Below the pieces are notes generated by a model. The model worked only from the letters and a program-made list of their open reading frames with translations. It made no database searches and was not told the DNA's origin. The translations under genes were made by a program, and so were the position numbers. This document shows, in pieces, positions 21,068-32,705 of a DNA stretch of 64,000 nt; the stretch's first letter is position 1, and every line of letters begins with the position of its first letter. Source of the DNA: Coniochaeta sp. PMI_546 (taxonomy: Eukaryota; Ascomycota; Sordariomycetes; Coniochaetales; Coniochaetaceae); assembly GCA_021432605.1 (NCBI GenBank), contig MU271143.1, forward strand, positions 1,621,277-1,685,276, read 5' to 3'.

Positions 21068-22124
21068 GAGCGGATTTTGGGTGTCTGGCATGCTTCTTTG
21101 TTATGCGTGGCAGGGGCGTTTGGAGGACTAATGATGCATAGCGCAGGCAGGGAGTGGTCTTCAGGGTCCAGTTCGTAAGAGCCGCTTCTCCTGCTGGGTC
21201 AGACCTCGGTATGACATCGCAAAGTTTCGCCCCGTATAGTGTACTATTACTTGGGACTCTAATTTTGTCCTGGTCTGACGCTGGGCCCGGAGAGACATAT
21301 GCACTTCCATTCGAGGCGCACAAGGACACATGGTCTGTGAGGCAAAACCTGGACTGAGCCAGAGGGTATCATTTGTATTCCATGCCGCACCCTTATCCGT
21401 ACAGCTGCCTGCCCTCCACCTGGAACCAGCCCGCCACAAACCCGTACGACATTCCAGCTATTCGACCGCATAATAAACCCCCATTTGTCGTCATCCAAGA
21501 CTGCTTCGCCAACCTGCTTGCCATCCTCCCTACCACGAGACCACACGCAACACGCTTTTCGTCGATGATGAGGTGTCCACCGGACACCGATTTTGATAGC
21601 GAAAGAGATAATGACAAGGCTGCTGGCCCACGTATATCAACTAAAAAAGAAACGTCTCTCAACTACCTCATATCTTCCAGTGTTTTTGATGCAACCATTC
21701 GGCTTTTCGTATAGGGCCGTATCAGACGTCGCTTTAAGGCAAATGTGCCGCGTTGTTCCCCGAGAACTGCGAGGACTGGTCTTTGATGTTGTATCGGTTT
21801 TGTTTTGGTCGGGCTTAGTTAAGGAGTGGACGTCAGTCGTAAACCGTGACATGATAGCCGGCCGATCGTGACAGAGACTGCGTAAAGAATGGGGAGGAAA
21901 AGGAGAAACAACAATAAACAGACACGCAAACGGAGATCGCAGAAACAAAGTAGAGAGAGAAAACAAGAAGCAAGCCGACCAAATGCATCGAACGGCAATT
22001 GCCAGGGTATTATGCGCCAGGGTATATCCAGCCATAGGGTATTCTTTTTTTCCTCGCACGAAAATGGAGAAGAAAGACGCATCCATGGTTCTAATAATCT
22101 TAAACCGAAGAGATAAATGGGAAT
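21068..22124. other. Convergent 3' region, GCP2 / KH-domain gene
   Basis: About 1.06 kb between two converging stops. A 149-codon ATG-initiated frame lies on the minus strand at 21637-22086, within the expected 3' UTR of the KH gene. It has no recognisable domain and its composition is not gene-like, so I do not call it. Confidence 0.4.
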
Positions 22125-25100
22125 CTAACGGAAGGGTCCAAGAACGTGACCCGGGTATCCTGAATTGGTAGAATGAGATGTCGACGGACGTCCGCTATCG
22201 CCGGACTGTCGGGTATTGTGGCGAGGCGTGACGTCGCCGGGTTGAGGGATGGCCAGCTTGTGGTCATGGCCGTTGCCATTGCCCGCATAGGCACGGCCAT
22301 GCGACCACGGGTTATCCTCCTCTGGAAGGTTGACCCCGCTGTCATTCCAGGGGTTGCGATCAGCGTTGAAACTGCGCGTGGATTCGATCGAAATCAAGGA
22401 CGACTTCGACACGTTGCTGGAGCCCTTGAAGAACGAGTTAGTTGCTGAGTGTGAACTGTTCTTTCTGCGGTCCAAAAACGAAGAAATAGAGGACATGCTG
22501 CCGGGCTTGCGAAGCCTGTCGAAGATGGTGCTTCTCTCACGGGCCACTTCGTCGCCAAACGATGGTTTGGTGGGCGAGTCGGTCGCTACGGAGGCCGGAG
22601 CATGCTGGAGGAGCTTTGAATCGAAGTATTGCAGGGACTCCTCAAACGTATCAGACTTGGGACGGGGAATGGAGCCCTTGACGATGGTGGCCTCCACACC
22701 AACAGTGGCGGATTGAGCCTGGAGAAAATCGATAGCGTCCCGCAGTCCTCCAGCATTGTTTCGAGTGAATGTCCAGAGGAGGGTGACAGTAGGTTTGCCG
22801 TCTTCCGTACACTCCTCTGGGTTTTCGTGGACGGAAACGTCCACTTCATACTGTTTCTTCAGCTTCGGGATGATGCTTTGGACAAACTCTGGAGACTCCA
22901 AAAATTTCACAAGGGTTGGGGTTCGCGTGAGAACGAGTTCATGGTTGTCCGGAACCATACCCTAGTAGTCGAAGATCAGACCAGGCTTTCACATTGAACT
23001 TCAAGGCAAGCAAACATACCAAGAACTCATCCACACACATGGGGACCTGCCACTGGGGTCCGGTTACAGTGACTTCGTCGCTTGCCTGTTCAGTGCTTGG
23101 GAAAACAATCTTGCAATTCCATTTTTTCTCGAGATTGTCGATTTCAGCGAGACGTGTAATCAGCTGTCGGTGGTACAACCGATCCACGTTGACAATCTGC
23201 GAGGTAAATTCGGAATCCTGAACCGCATCGATATTAGACGACATCCAGCAGGGACTAGATAGGTTACTTACGACGCGGTCGACCATCTCCAATATCTCTG
23301 CCTTGACGAGCTCAAGATTCTGAGCGTTCCTGGCAGGTGTGCGACAGATCACGTTATCGACTCGACTGTCATCATCCTCACGACCCAAGCCGCCTAGTCT
23401 TGGTTAGCAAACCATGCAGGAATCTGTGGAAACAAGCGCTCTTACCACGATCCATAGCATTGGAGAACTTGACGAATACAGAGTGCTTCTTCATGATCTT
23501 CTGGATGTGCTGTCCGCCAATGCCGATAATGCGTTTGTGGTACTGGTCAGGCACATGGAAAGATATAGATGCGGGCATCTCCTGCTCGACCAGCGCCAAG
23601 CCCTGCTGCATGTGTTCGTAGTTCGTTGCCATCACGTCGATGTTGAAGTTGTATTCACCGAAAGTGTCGAACATGATCTGGACGTTAGCCTGACCCATGA
23701 TCTTGTTGATCTTGCCATTCTTCTTCCCGCTGACAAACTCCTTGTGCTCATTGGCAAGCTCGATTTTGACGCGGATTTGGTACTGCGACTGAGCAACGAA
23801 TTTGATCTGAGAGATGACCATCAAAGCTGCCTTGACGGCCTCGTCGGATCCTGTGATCGAGAAGGTCAACTTATCAAAGGAGACATCAGCGTCTGAGTTG
23901 GCACATATGTCGCCTAGCATGGTGCGGATGTCGTCCGGGCTCGGAAGCCGCGTCTCTGGCTGCGAAATCCACCAGCTTGCTGTATAGAATTGGCCGGCCT
24001 GTATCACGTTAGTATACGGCTTTCGTGCATCACTCCGACCTCAAATCTTACCAGGGCCATGAGTTCCTTGACCGTCCGCTCGGCGTGGAGATTTTCAACT
24101 GCCTGCACTCTGACCTGATTCTGCTTCGAACCCAGAGGCGGGAACATGATAAATGTGCCATTCGCCTCCAGGATCTTGCGAACCTTGTCCAAGCGAGTCA
24201 GCAATATGCTATCGATCTTGGCCGCAGGCAGTGCAACGTCCTTCACATATAGCCTCATGCGCGTTAGGTGCTCAAAGATCTTGGTCTTGGCCAGCTCAAT
24301 CCCTTTTGGATCCTCCCCAGTGATGAGGATTTCCTGCGGATCCCGTCGCTCGGCATTGAGAGGACAATAGCGGTACATCTGGGAAAACGGGGGCGGAAAG
24401 TATATAGCCGTGTTCGTCATCGACTCGATCATCTTGATATTCTTGCGATTGCGACCGCAGACAAGCTGGTGGAGAGTAAGGTCGAACTTCATGGACTCCA
24501 CGATCCTTCCAAGCTAATGTTAGAGAGCATGTGAGCAATAATTCTATACGCTAAGGAATCAAACACTGGGGATCGTCGCACCAATCGGTCAATGTGGATG
24601 AGGACACGGGTCTTTGCATGCTCAGAGGACAAGAGGTCGCCGTAGATAGCGACTCTCCAGCGTTGGTCGCGTCGGAGCTCTACGTCGCCGTTCAGGCCAT
24701 CTACTAGAGGAGTAAGCTTCGGGCCGAGGAGAAAGATGTCGACACCGCAGAATTTCGATATGTCGTCCAGAACCCGCGTCACATCCTCCTTGAGCACACC
24801 GGCGGTCAGGTCACAAAACAAGTCTCCATCAACGTCGACAGTGGTGCATCGCTATAGGAAAGGGTTATAATTTAGTCAACAGATCACACGGGGGGCGCCT
24901 GGCGGTTGGGGGTACCCACCAAAGAGATGGGTGTCTCGTTCAATATGGTTTCTCTGCTCTTATAAACCAGGTCCGCGGACCCGGAGAGGCAGACGGTGGT
25001 GACCTGGCTTTTGGCGTTCTTCGGGACAACGGACAGCACATGGGCTTCGACAGCGAGCGGGCTTTGAGTGATGTCTTTACACATCTTCCGCAGCATGGCC

Positions 25101-25432
25101 AGGTTTTGAGCGTGAACGGGCAGCTCGTAGACAGGGACATCGTCAGGAGCATCCTCCGGATGCGTCCACCTCATAACTGCATCGGTGGTGGCGTGGAGGA
25201 TATCCTCGGTGTCCGGGCCGGCAAGATCGGAAGCGAAGGGGACGTTGAAGGAGTAGTGGATCGGGGTGTCGACGGCCTGAGGAGCACTTATTGGAGGGGC
25301 CCCCGGGTGAACAGCCGTCTTTTGCTGGTGAGGGTTGACGGCCGGCATGCCCATATTGTTCGGCCGCGACATGCCAAAGTTGGCTGGGCTCATCCTCTCT
25401 GACCAGTGACGCATGTTTGCTAGCTTATTCAT
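22125..25432 (-). CDS. Multi-KH-domain RNA-binding protein
   Basis: Seven exons, in gene order 24920-25432, 24582-24851, 24052-24513, 23446-23998, 23272-23393, 23020-23217 and 22125-22961, with six introns of 52-68 nt. The product is 984 residues. Several KH-like units are visible. One near residues 270-290 has LVCGRNRKNIKMIESMTNTA. One near 510-530 has GKKNGKINKIMGQANVQIMF. One near 570-595 is canonical, with IIGIGGQHIQKIMKKHSVFV, where GIGG fits the GxxG loop. Weaker repeats with alternating helices and strands flank these, for example HRQLITRLAEIDNLEKKWNC. The last 170 residues are disordered and serine/asparagine-rich. The arrangement resembles Bicaudal-C and vigilin-like proteins that bind mRNAs in the cytoplasm, but I cannot name a specific orthologue or target. 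Expression is expected to be cytoplasmic since no signal peptide or membrane span is visible. Confidence 0.88.
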
Positions 25433-27745
25433 GATGTTGGCTGCGTATGACGAAGTGGATCGGAGGAGGGACCGCTGGCAGAGACCTGGGGCATTCCAGA
25501 CACGAAGAAACAGACACAGAGGAAAAAGGGTATCTCAAAACCGACAAGAGAGAAATCCGAGGAGAATAGAAAATAAGAGAGGTTGTCGTGTGCCCTCCTT
25601 TTCCAGGCTCGAAGGAATGATGATGGTGACTTCGGAGGGGGGAGGAGGAGAGGGGAAGAAAAGGTGGACAGACGAGGTAGTTTAGTGTATCGCTGAGGTG
25701 CGCAGCAGGAACTGTGTGGATCGGATTTGGGAGCTGTACGGACTAAGTGTACACTGAGCTAAACGCTAGCGGGCCTCGAATCCCAGAAGGAAGCGCAGTC
25801 GAGCCACCACTGGCCCGCAACTGGGAAAGAGAGCCGGCTGGTCCGTGCCTGCCTTTTGCTTTTGGTTGAGCACCGGCGTTTTTCTTTGGGTTTTCCGGTT
25901 CAAGTTGTTGTGGTCTTGTTGGTTTTCTGGGCTGGTTTGGCAGGGATCCACAGCCCAAACATTCCACACCACGCGCATCGTGAAAGATCCAGGGATATTA
26001 TTAGCCATCTAACGCACTCACGGCGTAACGCACATGCCCTTCTGTTAAAGCTCAACCTGGTGAGCTCTCAGTCAGCCCCAAATCGCATTGCGACGTTCCT
26101 CTTGTCAGTCTTGCGTGGCCATCAACAGTGGCGGTCCAGCACGCCGCAAAAACTGCAGTCATTCCATCAACCGGACGTGACTTCCTTACGGATAGACGTG
26201 CGTGTCCCGTTCGCGGTGGAGGGACGTACTTATTACTGGATAGGTACCTAGACATGAGTACCTGGTCCTTTCCGCGTGCACCTTCCTTCTTTCAGTGTCC
26301 ATCAAAGTCTACCTACCTTAGTATTTCGGCCCATCAACCCCCTCCCCGGAGCATGACGAGGTTCCAACAACCTTCATTTCGTAATCCAAGCTGGATCGAG
26401 CTGGCGCATGACATTGACCGGTGCTGTGTCTAATTTGACCGGCCGACGTATTTCGCGGCTCGTGTGCCATCGGCCGTTCTAAGCTACAATGGTCCCTCGC
26501 ACGCGGCCGTCTTGTACCTGCTGATCAGCAACCCGTCGGTGATGATCCCTATCGGATTGCGAAGTGCAGAAAGCTAGTCATGGCCAGATGGGCTCAGAAA
26601 TGGCTACCTTGTGCAAATCAATCTGTGTCGCTTCCCGAATCCCGCACCTCCCGGCCAAGGCAGAGAAACGGGTTAGCGCCTTATCGTTCCGCTCTGTCCT
26701 TCGAGGTACCGGTATATGTATCACTGAAGCAAGGTCTGCTATCTTCTACCAAGCTTGGAGCGGATCCCGCAACGGTCCGCCGACCACGCGGTGTTCACCC
26801 GGTTGGTAGTTAACATTCTGGAGACGTACTGCGTAGGAGGCAGGTTCACCGACAATCTCGGCCGGGCTCGCAAATGGCCGAATCCTCCGGCATCTGTTCG
26901 CGCATCCCATCCTGATACGTCTCAATGGGTTTTAATGTGTGATACTCTACGATATTGCCCAATCAGGAGATCTGAGACACACCATCTCATCCTCGAGATG
27001 CATGTTCCGGTTGAATTTCGAAGCCTGCATGCATACCTAGTCAGCCACACAACTGCCACAATATGACTCCTCTATCGGCATCAGCAGCTCGAAAATCTCG
27101 GTCCTGAAAACCAAATTCCAGCTGCGATAGACCAAACTGGAGCTTCGTTCACCTATGCACTAAACTGTCGCCCAAGGGGGTCATTATGCCACCATCATAT
27201 AAAGACCAAGACCGCATCTCCTGTCAGTTGATAGCTGTGATACGCTTCTATTCTATTCTGGGTCTAAGAAAAGTGACAACCTGTGGTACAGTGTTCCGTT
27301 CAGAATGGTATGATATCTGTCCAGTGTATGGTCCTAGAATCTGTGACGCCGATAATCCGTTCGAAGAAACCTTCAAGATATTCAAAGTTGCACTCCTACA
27401 GAGTCTAACGTGCCCTTCAGTCTAGCTGTTGGGACATCAAGATTGCTTGGCTAGAATGGGGTATCATTTGGGTTCGTCCAGTATAGATGCGGCTCCTCAA
27501 TGCTGTCCCAGAGCTGCTAACTACTCCGACACCCCTTTCGCCACATGGTCGCCGGGCGCTGCGTTAAATTGTTGCATATACCTGTCAAGCCTAGCATAGC
27601 ATAGACGTGAGGTAGCCTAGAAAACGACTAAAGCTTTCCCGGCCATCCAGACCGACTCACAAGATCAGTGGAAGAGTGGAGGATTAAACCAAGCTCAAGG
27701 AGTCGCTCAAGACCTTTAGCCCAGTCCTTTCCCCGATCTTTTGGA
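25433..27745. other. Intergenic region upstream of the KH gene
   Basis: About 2.3 kb between the KH gene start and the stop of the next gene, both on the minus strand. The part near 25433-25760 is purine-rich on the plus strand and is likely the KH promoter and leader. TACCTAG and ACCTACCTTA motifs lie at 26242-26320. The stretch from 26900 to 27620 is AT-richer. No gene or element recognised. Confidence 0.4.
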
Positions 27746-30700
27746 TCAATGACGTCGCTGCCCTCCATAAGCGTCCTGTCGAGGGACCTGGTCGACATAA
27801 GCGATATCCCCTTCTCCGCGCACCGGCGCTGGCCCATAATACCCACCCGCGGGGCGCAAAGCCTGCTGCTGATACTCCTGCCGAAGAGCCATAGGCGACG
27901 TGGCCTCACCTGGTCGCACACTGTACGCTCGTCCAGGGGCGGACGGCGGCAGCATCTCGCGCTGTGTCTCAGGCAACACGCTGGCCGCGTACTCACGGAC
28001 GTCCGGCCGGACACTTCCAACCCTCCAGCCCGGTTCTCTTACAACTTCACCGTAGCGCATCTGCTCGGCTGGTCTAACGCTCGCAGTCCGAGCTGGCACG
28101 GCGCTGTACTCTCCGAGTCTCTCATATCCATGTCGCACCTCGTATGTCTGCCCATCAACCGGCCGGACGCTACCGGCTCTGGCCGAAGCGTACTCCCTAG
28201 GTATCTCCTCCACGACGCGTCTCTGGTAGCCTATGGGCAAGTCGTACTGGTAAGCGTCACCAGCAGGGCGGACGCTGGCTGCCCTGGCGACATATTCCCG
28301 AGGCACTTCCACAGCACCAGGTCGCAACATCTCATCCAGATGCCGTGCCACGGGCCGGGGCGCATAATCACGCTCTCGGTAGGCACGGTAGTCAGGACCG
28401 ATAAGTTCCGGTTGGGTGACCACCCGCCGTGCGTAAGGTGCATTGGCCGGAGAATAAGATGGTACCGGTTGTCCATACATTGCGGCATCCTCGTAAATAT
28501 CTGGGCGGCGTGATGCCACCCGAGCCGGTACCGTTCTCTCATAGATAATTTCTGGCTCCTCAAGTCGAGCTGCAGGAGCCACGGATGCACGAACCACTGG
28601 AGGTGGTCGAGGAGGCTCGATATACTCTCGACCGTACTCGTCCACAATTATCCGTCTAACAGGTGCTCTGGGCGGAGGCATTACAGAAGCATGTCGTTCG
28701 TAAGCAATTGGTGATCTCGATCTCTCGCGATCAACTGCCGGCCGCACACTCATGCGGCCCTCGCGCGCTCCATTGTACTGAATAGGGACAGGGCCGTCGC
28801 GGTAAGGCCGTTCCAAGACAGCATGTGAGACAGACCGCACCTGCCGCACTTGTCCGGGCATGTAGTGTCCAGGAAAGACAGAACCTGGAGACGCGGGGCG
28901 ATGGTACAGAGCTGCAGATGATGGACGGCCGGGTTCATAGTACTCTCGCTCATACCTCGAGTCACTTGCGATAACGGATGCCGGTGGTTGTCGTAAACGC
29001 AGATCCTCAGCAAATTCGGGATGTTGGCCAGGAGGGTATCGTTCCTCGACGTAGGTATGTCTCTGCTCGTAACGAGCGTTATACCCATCTTCTACTCTTG
29101 GCGGCTGATCATACCTAGCTTCACCATAATCTAGCCCACCGGGCTGTCTTTGTTCTTGCCGCAGCCGCTTGTTGGGGCGAGCATAAGATGGAGCAACTAT
29201 AGGAGACGGCGATCGAGGCTCAGCCTTGATATACGGGGAAGCAGTGGTAGCGCCGCCGCCCTCCGCAGCCACTAGCCTCTCTGATTTCCTCTTCTTCTTC
29301 TTCTTTTGCTTCCTCTCGGTGGCGCCACTGTCTCGAGGGGAACCGTCGGGGCTTGACGCGGCCGAAGGTTGCTTTCTAAGAGCAGCAACTTGCGCGGGCG
29401 TCCCTGTTCGAACATGGTCGTCAATCTGTGCCGGTGGAGGTTGGCGAGCGACCGCCAAAGGTGAGACGTGAGCTGGCTGGGGAGCTATGGGTGACAGATT
29501 GTGAGCACGAATGAGAGGGGATGGCTGTCTGCCAAGGGACTCGCCCGGAGGCGCCCTAGTCACTGAGCTGAGCTGAGGCTGACCGACAGCCTTCTGTCCG
29601 CCCACATTGTTTATGTCTGCGGAATAATTGTTCTCAGCGGCTGTGTGGTGCGAGCTGCGCCCTGCTAGGGGTTGCACGGTCTGGAGACCTGGTATTCTCG
29701 GTGGCATGTTCTGACGAGGCTCGAGACCTGTCATACGCTCAGCACGGGGCCCTGTCGGAACATTGGCAGGGGGGAACATGTTCTGCACGGGCGCCCTCGA
29801 ATCGACTGGCTTTGTATTATTCAACTCTGATATTTGAGAGGGAATAGGCTGGGCAATGGGTTCGGCTTCGAATTGCGGTTCGTAGGGCGACTCTTCACGC
29901 ATCTCAACGTCCTCGGGCGACTTGTTTAGGGCACGCGACTCTTCCTCGAGAAACTCGGGGGTATCGTGCTGACTCGAGTAGAAGGTATTGTCATCGAAGG
30001 AGTCACTCGAGGCTGACGCGTTAGCAGCTGTGTCATCAGTAGTTTTGGGAGAGATCGGCTTGACAAGTGCCTGAGCTTTTGAGAGCACATCAGCAAGATC
30101 GAAATCAGGAAGCGCCTCAAACGGCTGCAAAGTAGCTTTGGCCGAGACGCGTCGCTGATCCATCTCATCTCGCAGCGAACGCTCCAGTCTCTGCCTCTTC
30201 AGATGCATTTCAGCCTTCACCAGATCGACTGACTTCTCTAGTAGAACCGGGTTGATCTCGGTACTGCCCGAGGGCACAAATGGCCGAGTAGAAGAAGCCA
30301 TGGCTTTCCCACCGTTAGGCAAGCTACCAAGGCCTGGAACTGCTTGAGAATTGTTTACTGAAAGACTCTGCAGACCTGTCTGCGTGATATTTGAGTGAGC
30401 CGATTGCTCGGGATTCACCGCGGGCTGGCGGCTTCCGGTCGCGCCTGCCTGTGCTTTTGTTGGATGGAAGGCAGGAGGACTGACAGCAGATGATGTCAGA
30501 GCATTAGAAGAAGAACGCGAGTCTGTAGACACGGTCTTCGCAGTCAAGTGTGCTGGCTTGATGCGTGGATGGGCGCCAGAAAGCACCTCATCCCGGAAGC
30601 GGACCAGTCTCTCGCACTCCTGGATTTCGTGGAGCTCCTCAGCGCTCAATGAGCCCCCCATCACCGTATGCGGCATCGATAGCAGATCTGCCTGGGCCAT
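27746..30700 (-). CDS. Large disordered protein with RxxSVRP repeats, function unknown
   Basis: Single exon, 984 residues. I chose the ATG at 30700 (MAQADLLSMPHTVMGG); the frame extends nine codons upstream but only from a non-ATG codon. I do not recognise the family. The N-terminal 50 residues (SAEELHEIQECERLVRFRDE) look helical. Residues 60-450 are Ser/Pro/Gln-rich and disordered. A lysine cluster (KQKKKKKRKSER, about 465-476) is a likely nuclear signal. From about 540 to the end the protein is rich in Tyr, Arg and Pro, with PREY and RxxSVRP repeats; SVRP occurs at serines 651, 809, 844, 874, 896 and 927. Arginine/tyrosine-rich tails of this kind are common in RNA-associated condensate proteins, but that is inference. 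It is divergent from the HAD nucleotidase, with 846 bp between starts. The long uninterrupted frame supports it being real. Confidence 0.8.
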   Translation of the reverse strand: MAQADLLSMPHTVMGGSLSAEELHEIQECERLVRFRDEVLSGAHPRIKPAHLTAKTVSTDSRSSSNALTSSAVSPPAFHPTKAQAGATGSRQPAVNPEQSAHSNITQTGLQSLSVNNSQAVPGLGSLPNGGKAMASSTRPFVPSGSTEINPVLLEKSVDLVKAEMHLKRQRLERSLRDEMDQRRVSAKATLQPFEALPDFDLADVLSKAQALVKPISPKTTDDTAANASASSDSFDDNTFYSSQHDTPEFLEEESRALNKSPEDVEMREESPYEPQFEAEPIAQPIPSQISELNNTKPVDSRAPVQNMFPPANVPTGPRAERMTGLEPRQNMPPRIPGLQTVQPLAGRSSHHTAAENNYSADINNVGGQKAVGQPQLSSVTRAPPGESLGRQPSPLIRAHNLSPIAPQPAHVSPLAVARQPPPAQIDDHVRTGTPAQVAALRKQPSAASSPDGSPRDSGATERKQKKKKKRKSERLVAAEGGGATTASPYIKAEPRSPSPIVAPSYARPNKRLRQEQRQPGGLDYGEARYDQPPRVEDGYNARYEQRHTYVEERYPPGQHPEFAEDLRLRQPPASVIASDSRYEREYYEPGRPSSAALYHRPASPGSVFPGHYMPGQVRQVRSVSHAVLERPYRDGPVPIQYNGAREGRMSVRPAVDRERSRSPIAYERHASVMPPPRAPVRRIIVDEYGREYIEPPRPPPVVRASVAPAARLEEPEIIYERTVPARVASRRPDIYEDAAMYGQPVPSYSPANAPYARRVVTQPELIGPDYRAYRERDYAPRPVARHLDEMLRPGAVEVPREYVARAASVRPAGDAYQYDLPIGYQRRVVEEIPREYASARAGSVRPVDGQTYEVRHGYERLGEYSAVPARTASVRPAEQMRYGEVVREPGWRVGSVRPDVREYAASVLPETQREMLPPSAPGRAYSVRPGEATSPMALRQEYQQQALRPAGGYYGPAPVRGEGDIAYVDQVPRQDAYGGQRRH

Positions 30701-31546
30701 TGTACGTTCATTTGCTCCCAGGAGCAAATGTTATGGCTTCTCTGTGCCGTGTTCCTTCTCTTTATTCCAACCCAGCCCAGACCAAATTGGTGGATGGGTG
30801 ATGGGTAGAAGAACCACGTGGACGGGACTGCCAAACAAGTCGCGGTTAGTAGGGGGGGAAAGCCCCGAGAAAACAAAGTATATCTACGTAAATAGACAAA
30901 AGCAGAGTGTCGAGTGTATAACACCAGTCCGATAAATCACAGAACTAGCCAGACGACGACGCGATAAGGCTTCGGCAAACTTGGATGGGCTTGTAGCTGA
31001 GCTGTGATGTTGAGGTTGGGAGCAACCCCAGACAATTTTATCGTGTCGGCAACCTCTCCTAAGTGCATACCCGTGCACCGACATCTTCGTCGGCACAAGC
31101 CTCGCTAACCGAATACTACACGCCAAGATTCGCTCCATGCTGGCACACAGCCTTGACAAACACGGAAGCTCTCTGCTTTATCATCCAGTCTACGTTGCAT
31201 CACCGGCCTGAGTCACCGGATGCATAGTCGATTACATTGAAGTCTGGATCTTGTCAATTTTTTGTCTTGCGTAGACATGGCTTTGAAGTTATGTTAAGTA
31301 GACGAGTCCTTTCTATAGCGTAGATCCGAGCGGGTTTTCCAGAAATATGAAATATATCCATCAATGACTCCCGTCTTCATTACTAACTAGCACGCCGACC
31401 TCGACTCAGCATCATATACCACGACTGTTCATATTAGCCACATTTAAACTGTTCTACAGAACTTGAACACAACAGACTTTGGAAGACTACTGCTATCATA
31501 TCCTGCAACGATCTTCCACATAACATATCTCACTTAAGACATCACC
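30701..31546. promoter_or_regulatory. Divergent promoter region, disordered protein / HAD nucleotidase
   Basis: 846 bp between divergent start codons. GCGATAAGG occurs at 30960-30968. No further element is clear, and no gene is present. Confidence 0.35.
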
Positions 31547-32459
31547 ATGGGCGCAAACAATCCGGGCATCAACGGGGATGGTTCAAGGAAGAAACAGGTC
31601 TTCTTCTTGTGAGTCGCTAGTCTCGCCACGAGTTGCTTTCTGTTCAATTCTGATTGACATGCAATCCAGTGATATTGACAATTGTCTCTATCCCAAAAGT
31701 GAGAGATACGTCCTTAAGCTCTGGGTGACTCACCGCCGAAAACACAAGTGCTGACCACCGCTTGCAGGTGCAAAGGTCCATGATCTGATGGCAGACCTCA
31801 TAGACAAATACTTTGCAAACCATCTCTCACTACCATGGGATGATGCCGTGAGACTGCACAAGGAGTACTACCAGAACTACGGTCTCGCCATCGAGGGTCT
31901 GGTCAGACACCACCAGATCGATCCGCTCGAGTACAACGCCAAAGTCGATGACGCGCTACCATTGGAAGGGCTCATAAAACCCAACCAAGAGCTCAAAGAC
32001 CTCCTAGCCGATATTGACAGGAGTAAGGTCAAGTTATGGCTGTTTACGAACGCCTACATCAACCACGCCAAGAGGGTAATCCGCCTTCTGGAAATCGAGG
32101 ACGTGTTTGACGGCATCACCTATTGCGACTATTCCGCAATGCCGTTGGTCTGCAAGCCACACCCGGAGGCATTTGCCAAGGCCATGGAGCAGGCTGGCGT
32201 CGATAATGTCGAGGATTGCTTCTTTGTTGGTATGCCGTGTCCCAGCAACAACGATCCTCGACCTGAAACCACTAACAGATAGATAGATGATAATTATAAC
32301 AACTGCAAGAAAGCACAGGAGATCGGCTGGACAACCGCCCATCTTGTCGAGGAAGGCGTGACCGTACCTAGGACGCCGGCAGCCAAGCATCAAATACGAA
32401 CCCTGCTAGAGCTCCGCGAGACGTTTCCTCAGTTCTTCAAGTCGACCCAGCGAAACTAA
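31547..32459 (+). CDS. SDT1: HAD-superfamily pyrimidine 5'-nucleotidase (Sdt1/Phm8-like)
   Basis: Four exons: 31547-31608, 31670-31698, 31768-32229 and 32287-32459, giving 241 residues. All four HAD motifs are present. Motif I is FFFDIDNCLYPKS, with nucleophile D22 and acid/base D24. Motif II is KLWLFTNA. The motif III lysine lies in VCKPHPEAF, and motif IV is FFVDDNYNNC. The helical cap between motifs I and II (HLSLPWDDAVRLHKEYYQNY and YGLAIEGLVRHH) is typical of the yeast Sdt1/Phm8 group, which removes phosphate from UMP, CMP and lysophosphatidate-like substrates in nucleotide salvage. Motif I falls on a 29-nt exon, so skipping it would remove the catalytic aspartates and shift the frame. 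The last acceptor is a tandem of three AGs of which only the third keeps the frame. Convergent with MED21, only 246 bp away. Confidence 0.92.
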
Positions 32460-32705
32460 TAGAGTTACAAAGTATGGACATATTGCACCTGGAGCGCTAC
32501 ATAGCGCAGGTTACATAAATAGATAGATACAGGGATGCATCACTTTCACTGTACTGATTGTTCGTATTGGCTGCGTGAAAGTGCATTGAAGAGAATATTC
32601 CGTTTGCAATTGCTTCGCATCCGTTCATCAAAGAGGTATCATTTCTGAGTTCCCAAACGCCTGAACTCCAACCCAAACTGCCTGTCCCAAATGGCCCTGT
32701 TCCTC

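Noticed and set aside
21637-22086. A 149-codon ATG frame downstream of the KH gene
   Set aside because: It lies in the likely KH 3' UTR on the same strand and has no gene-like composition.
28405-28440. GGTTGGGTGACCACC, similar to part of fungal 5S rRNA
   Set aside because: Only a short stretch matches, and it falls inside the coding sequence of the 984-residue protein.
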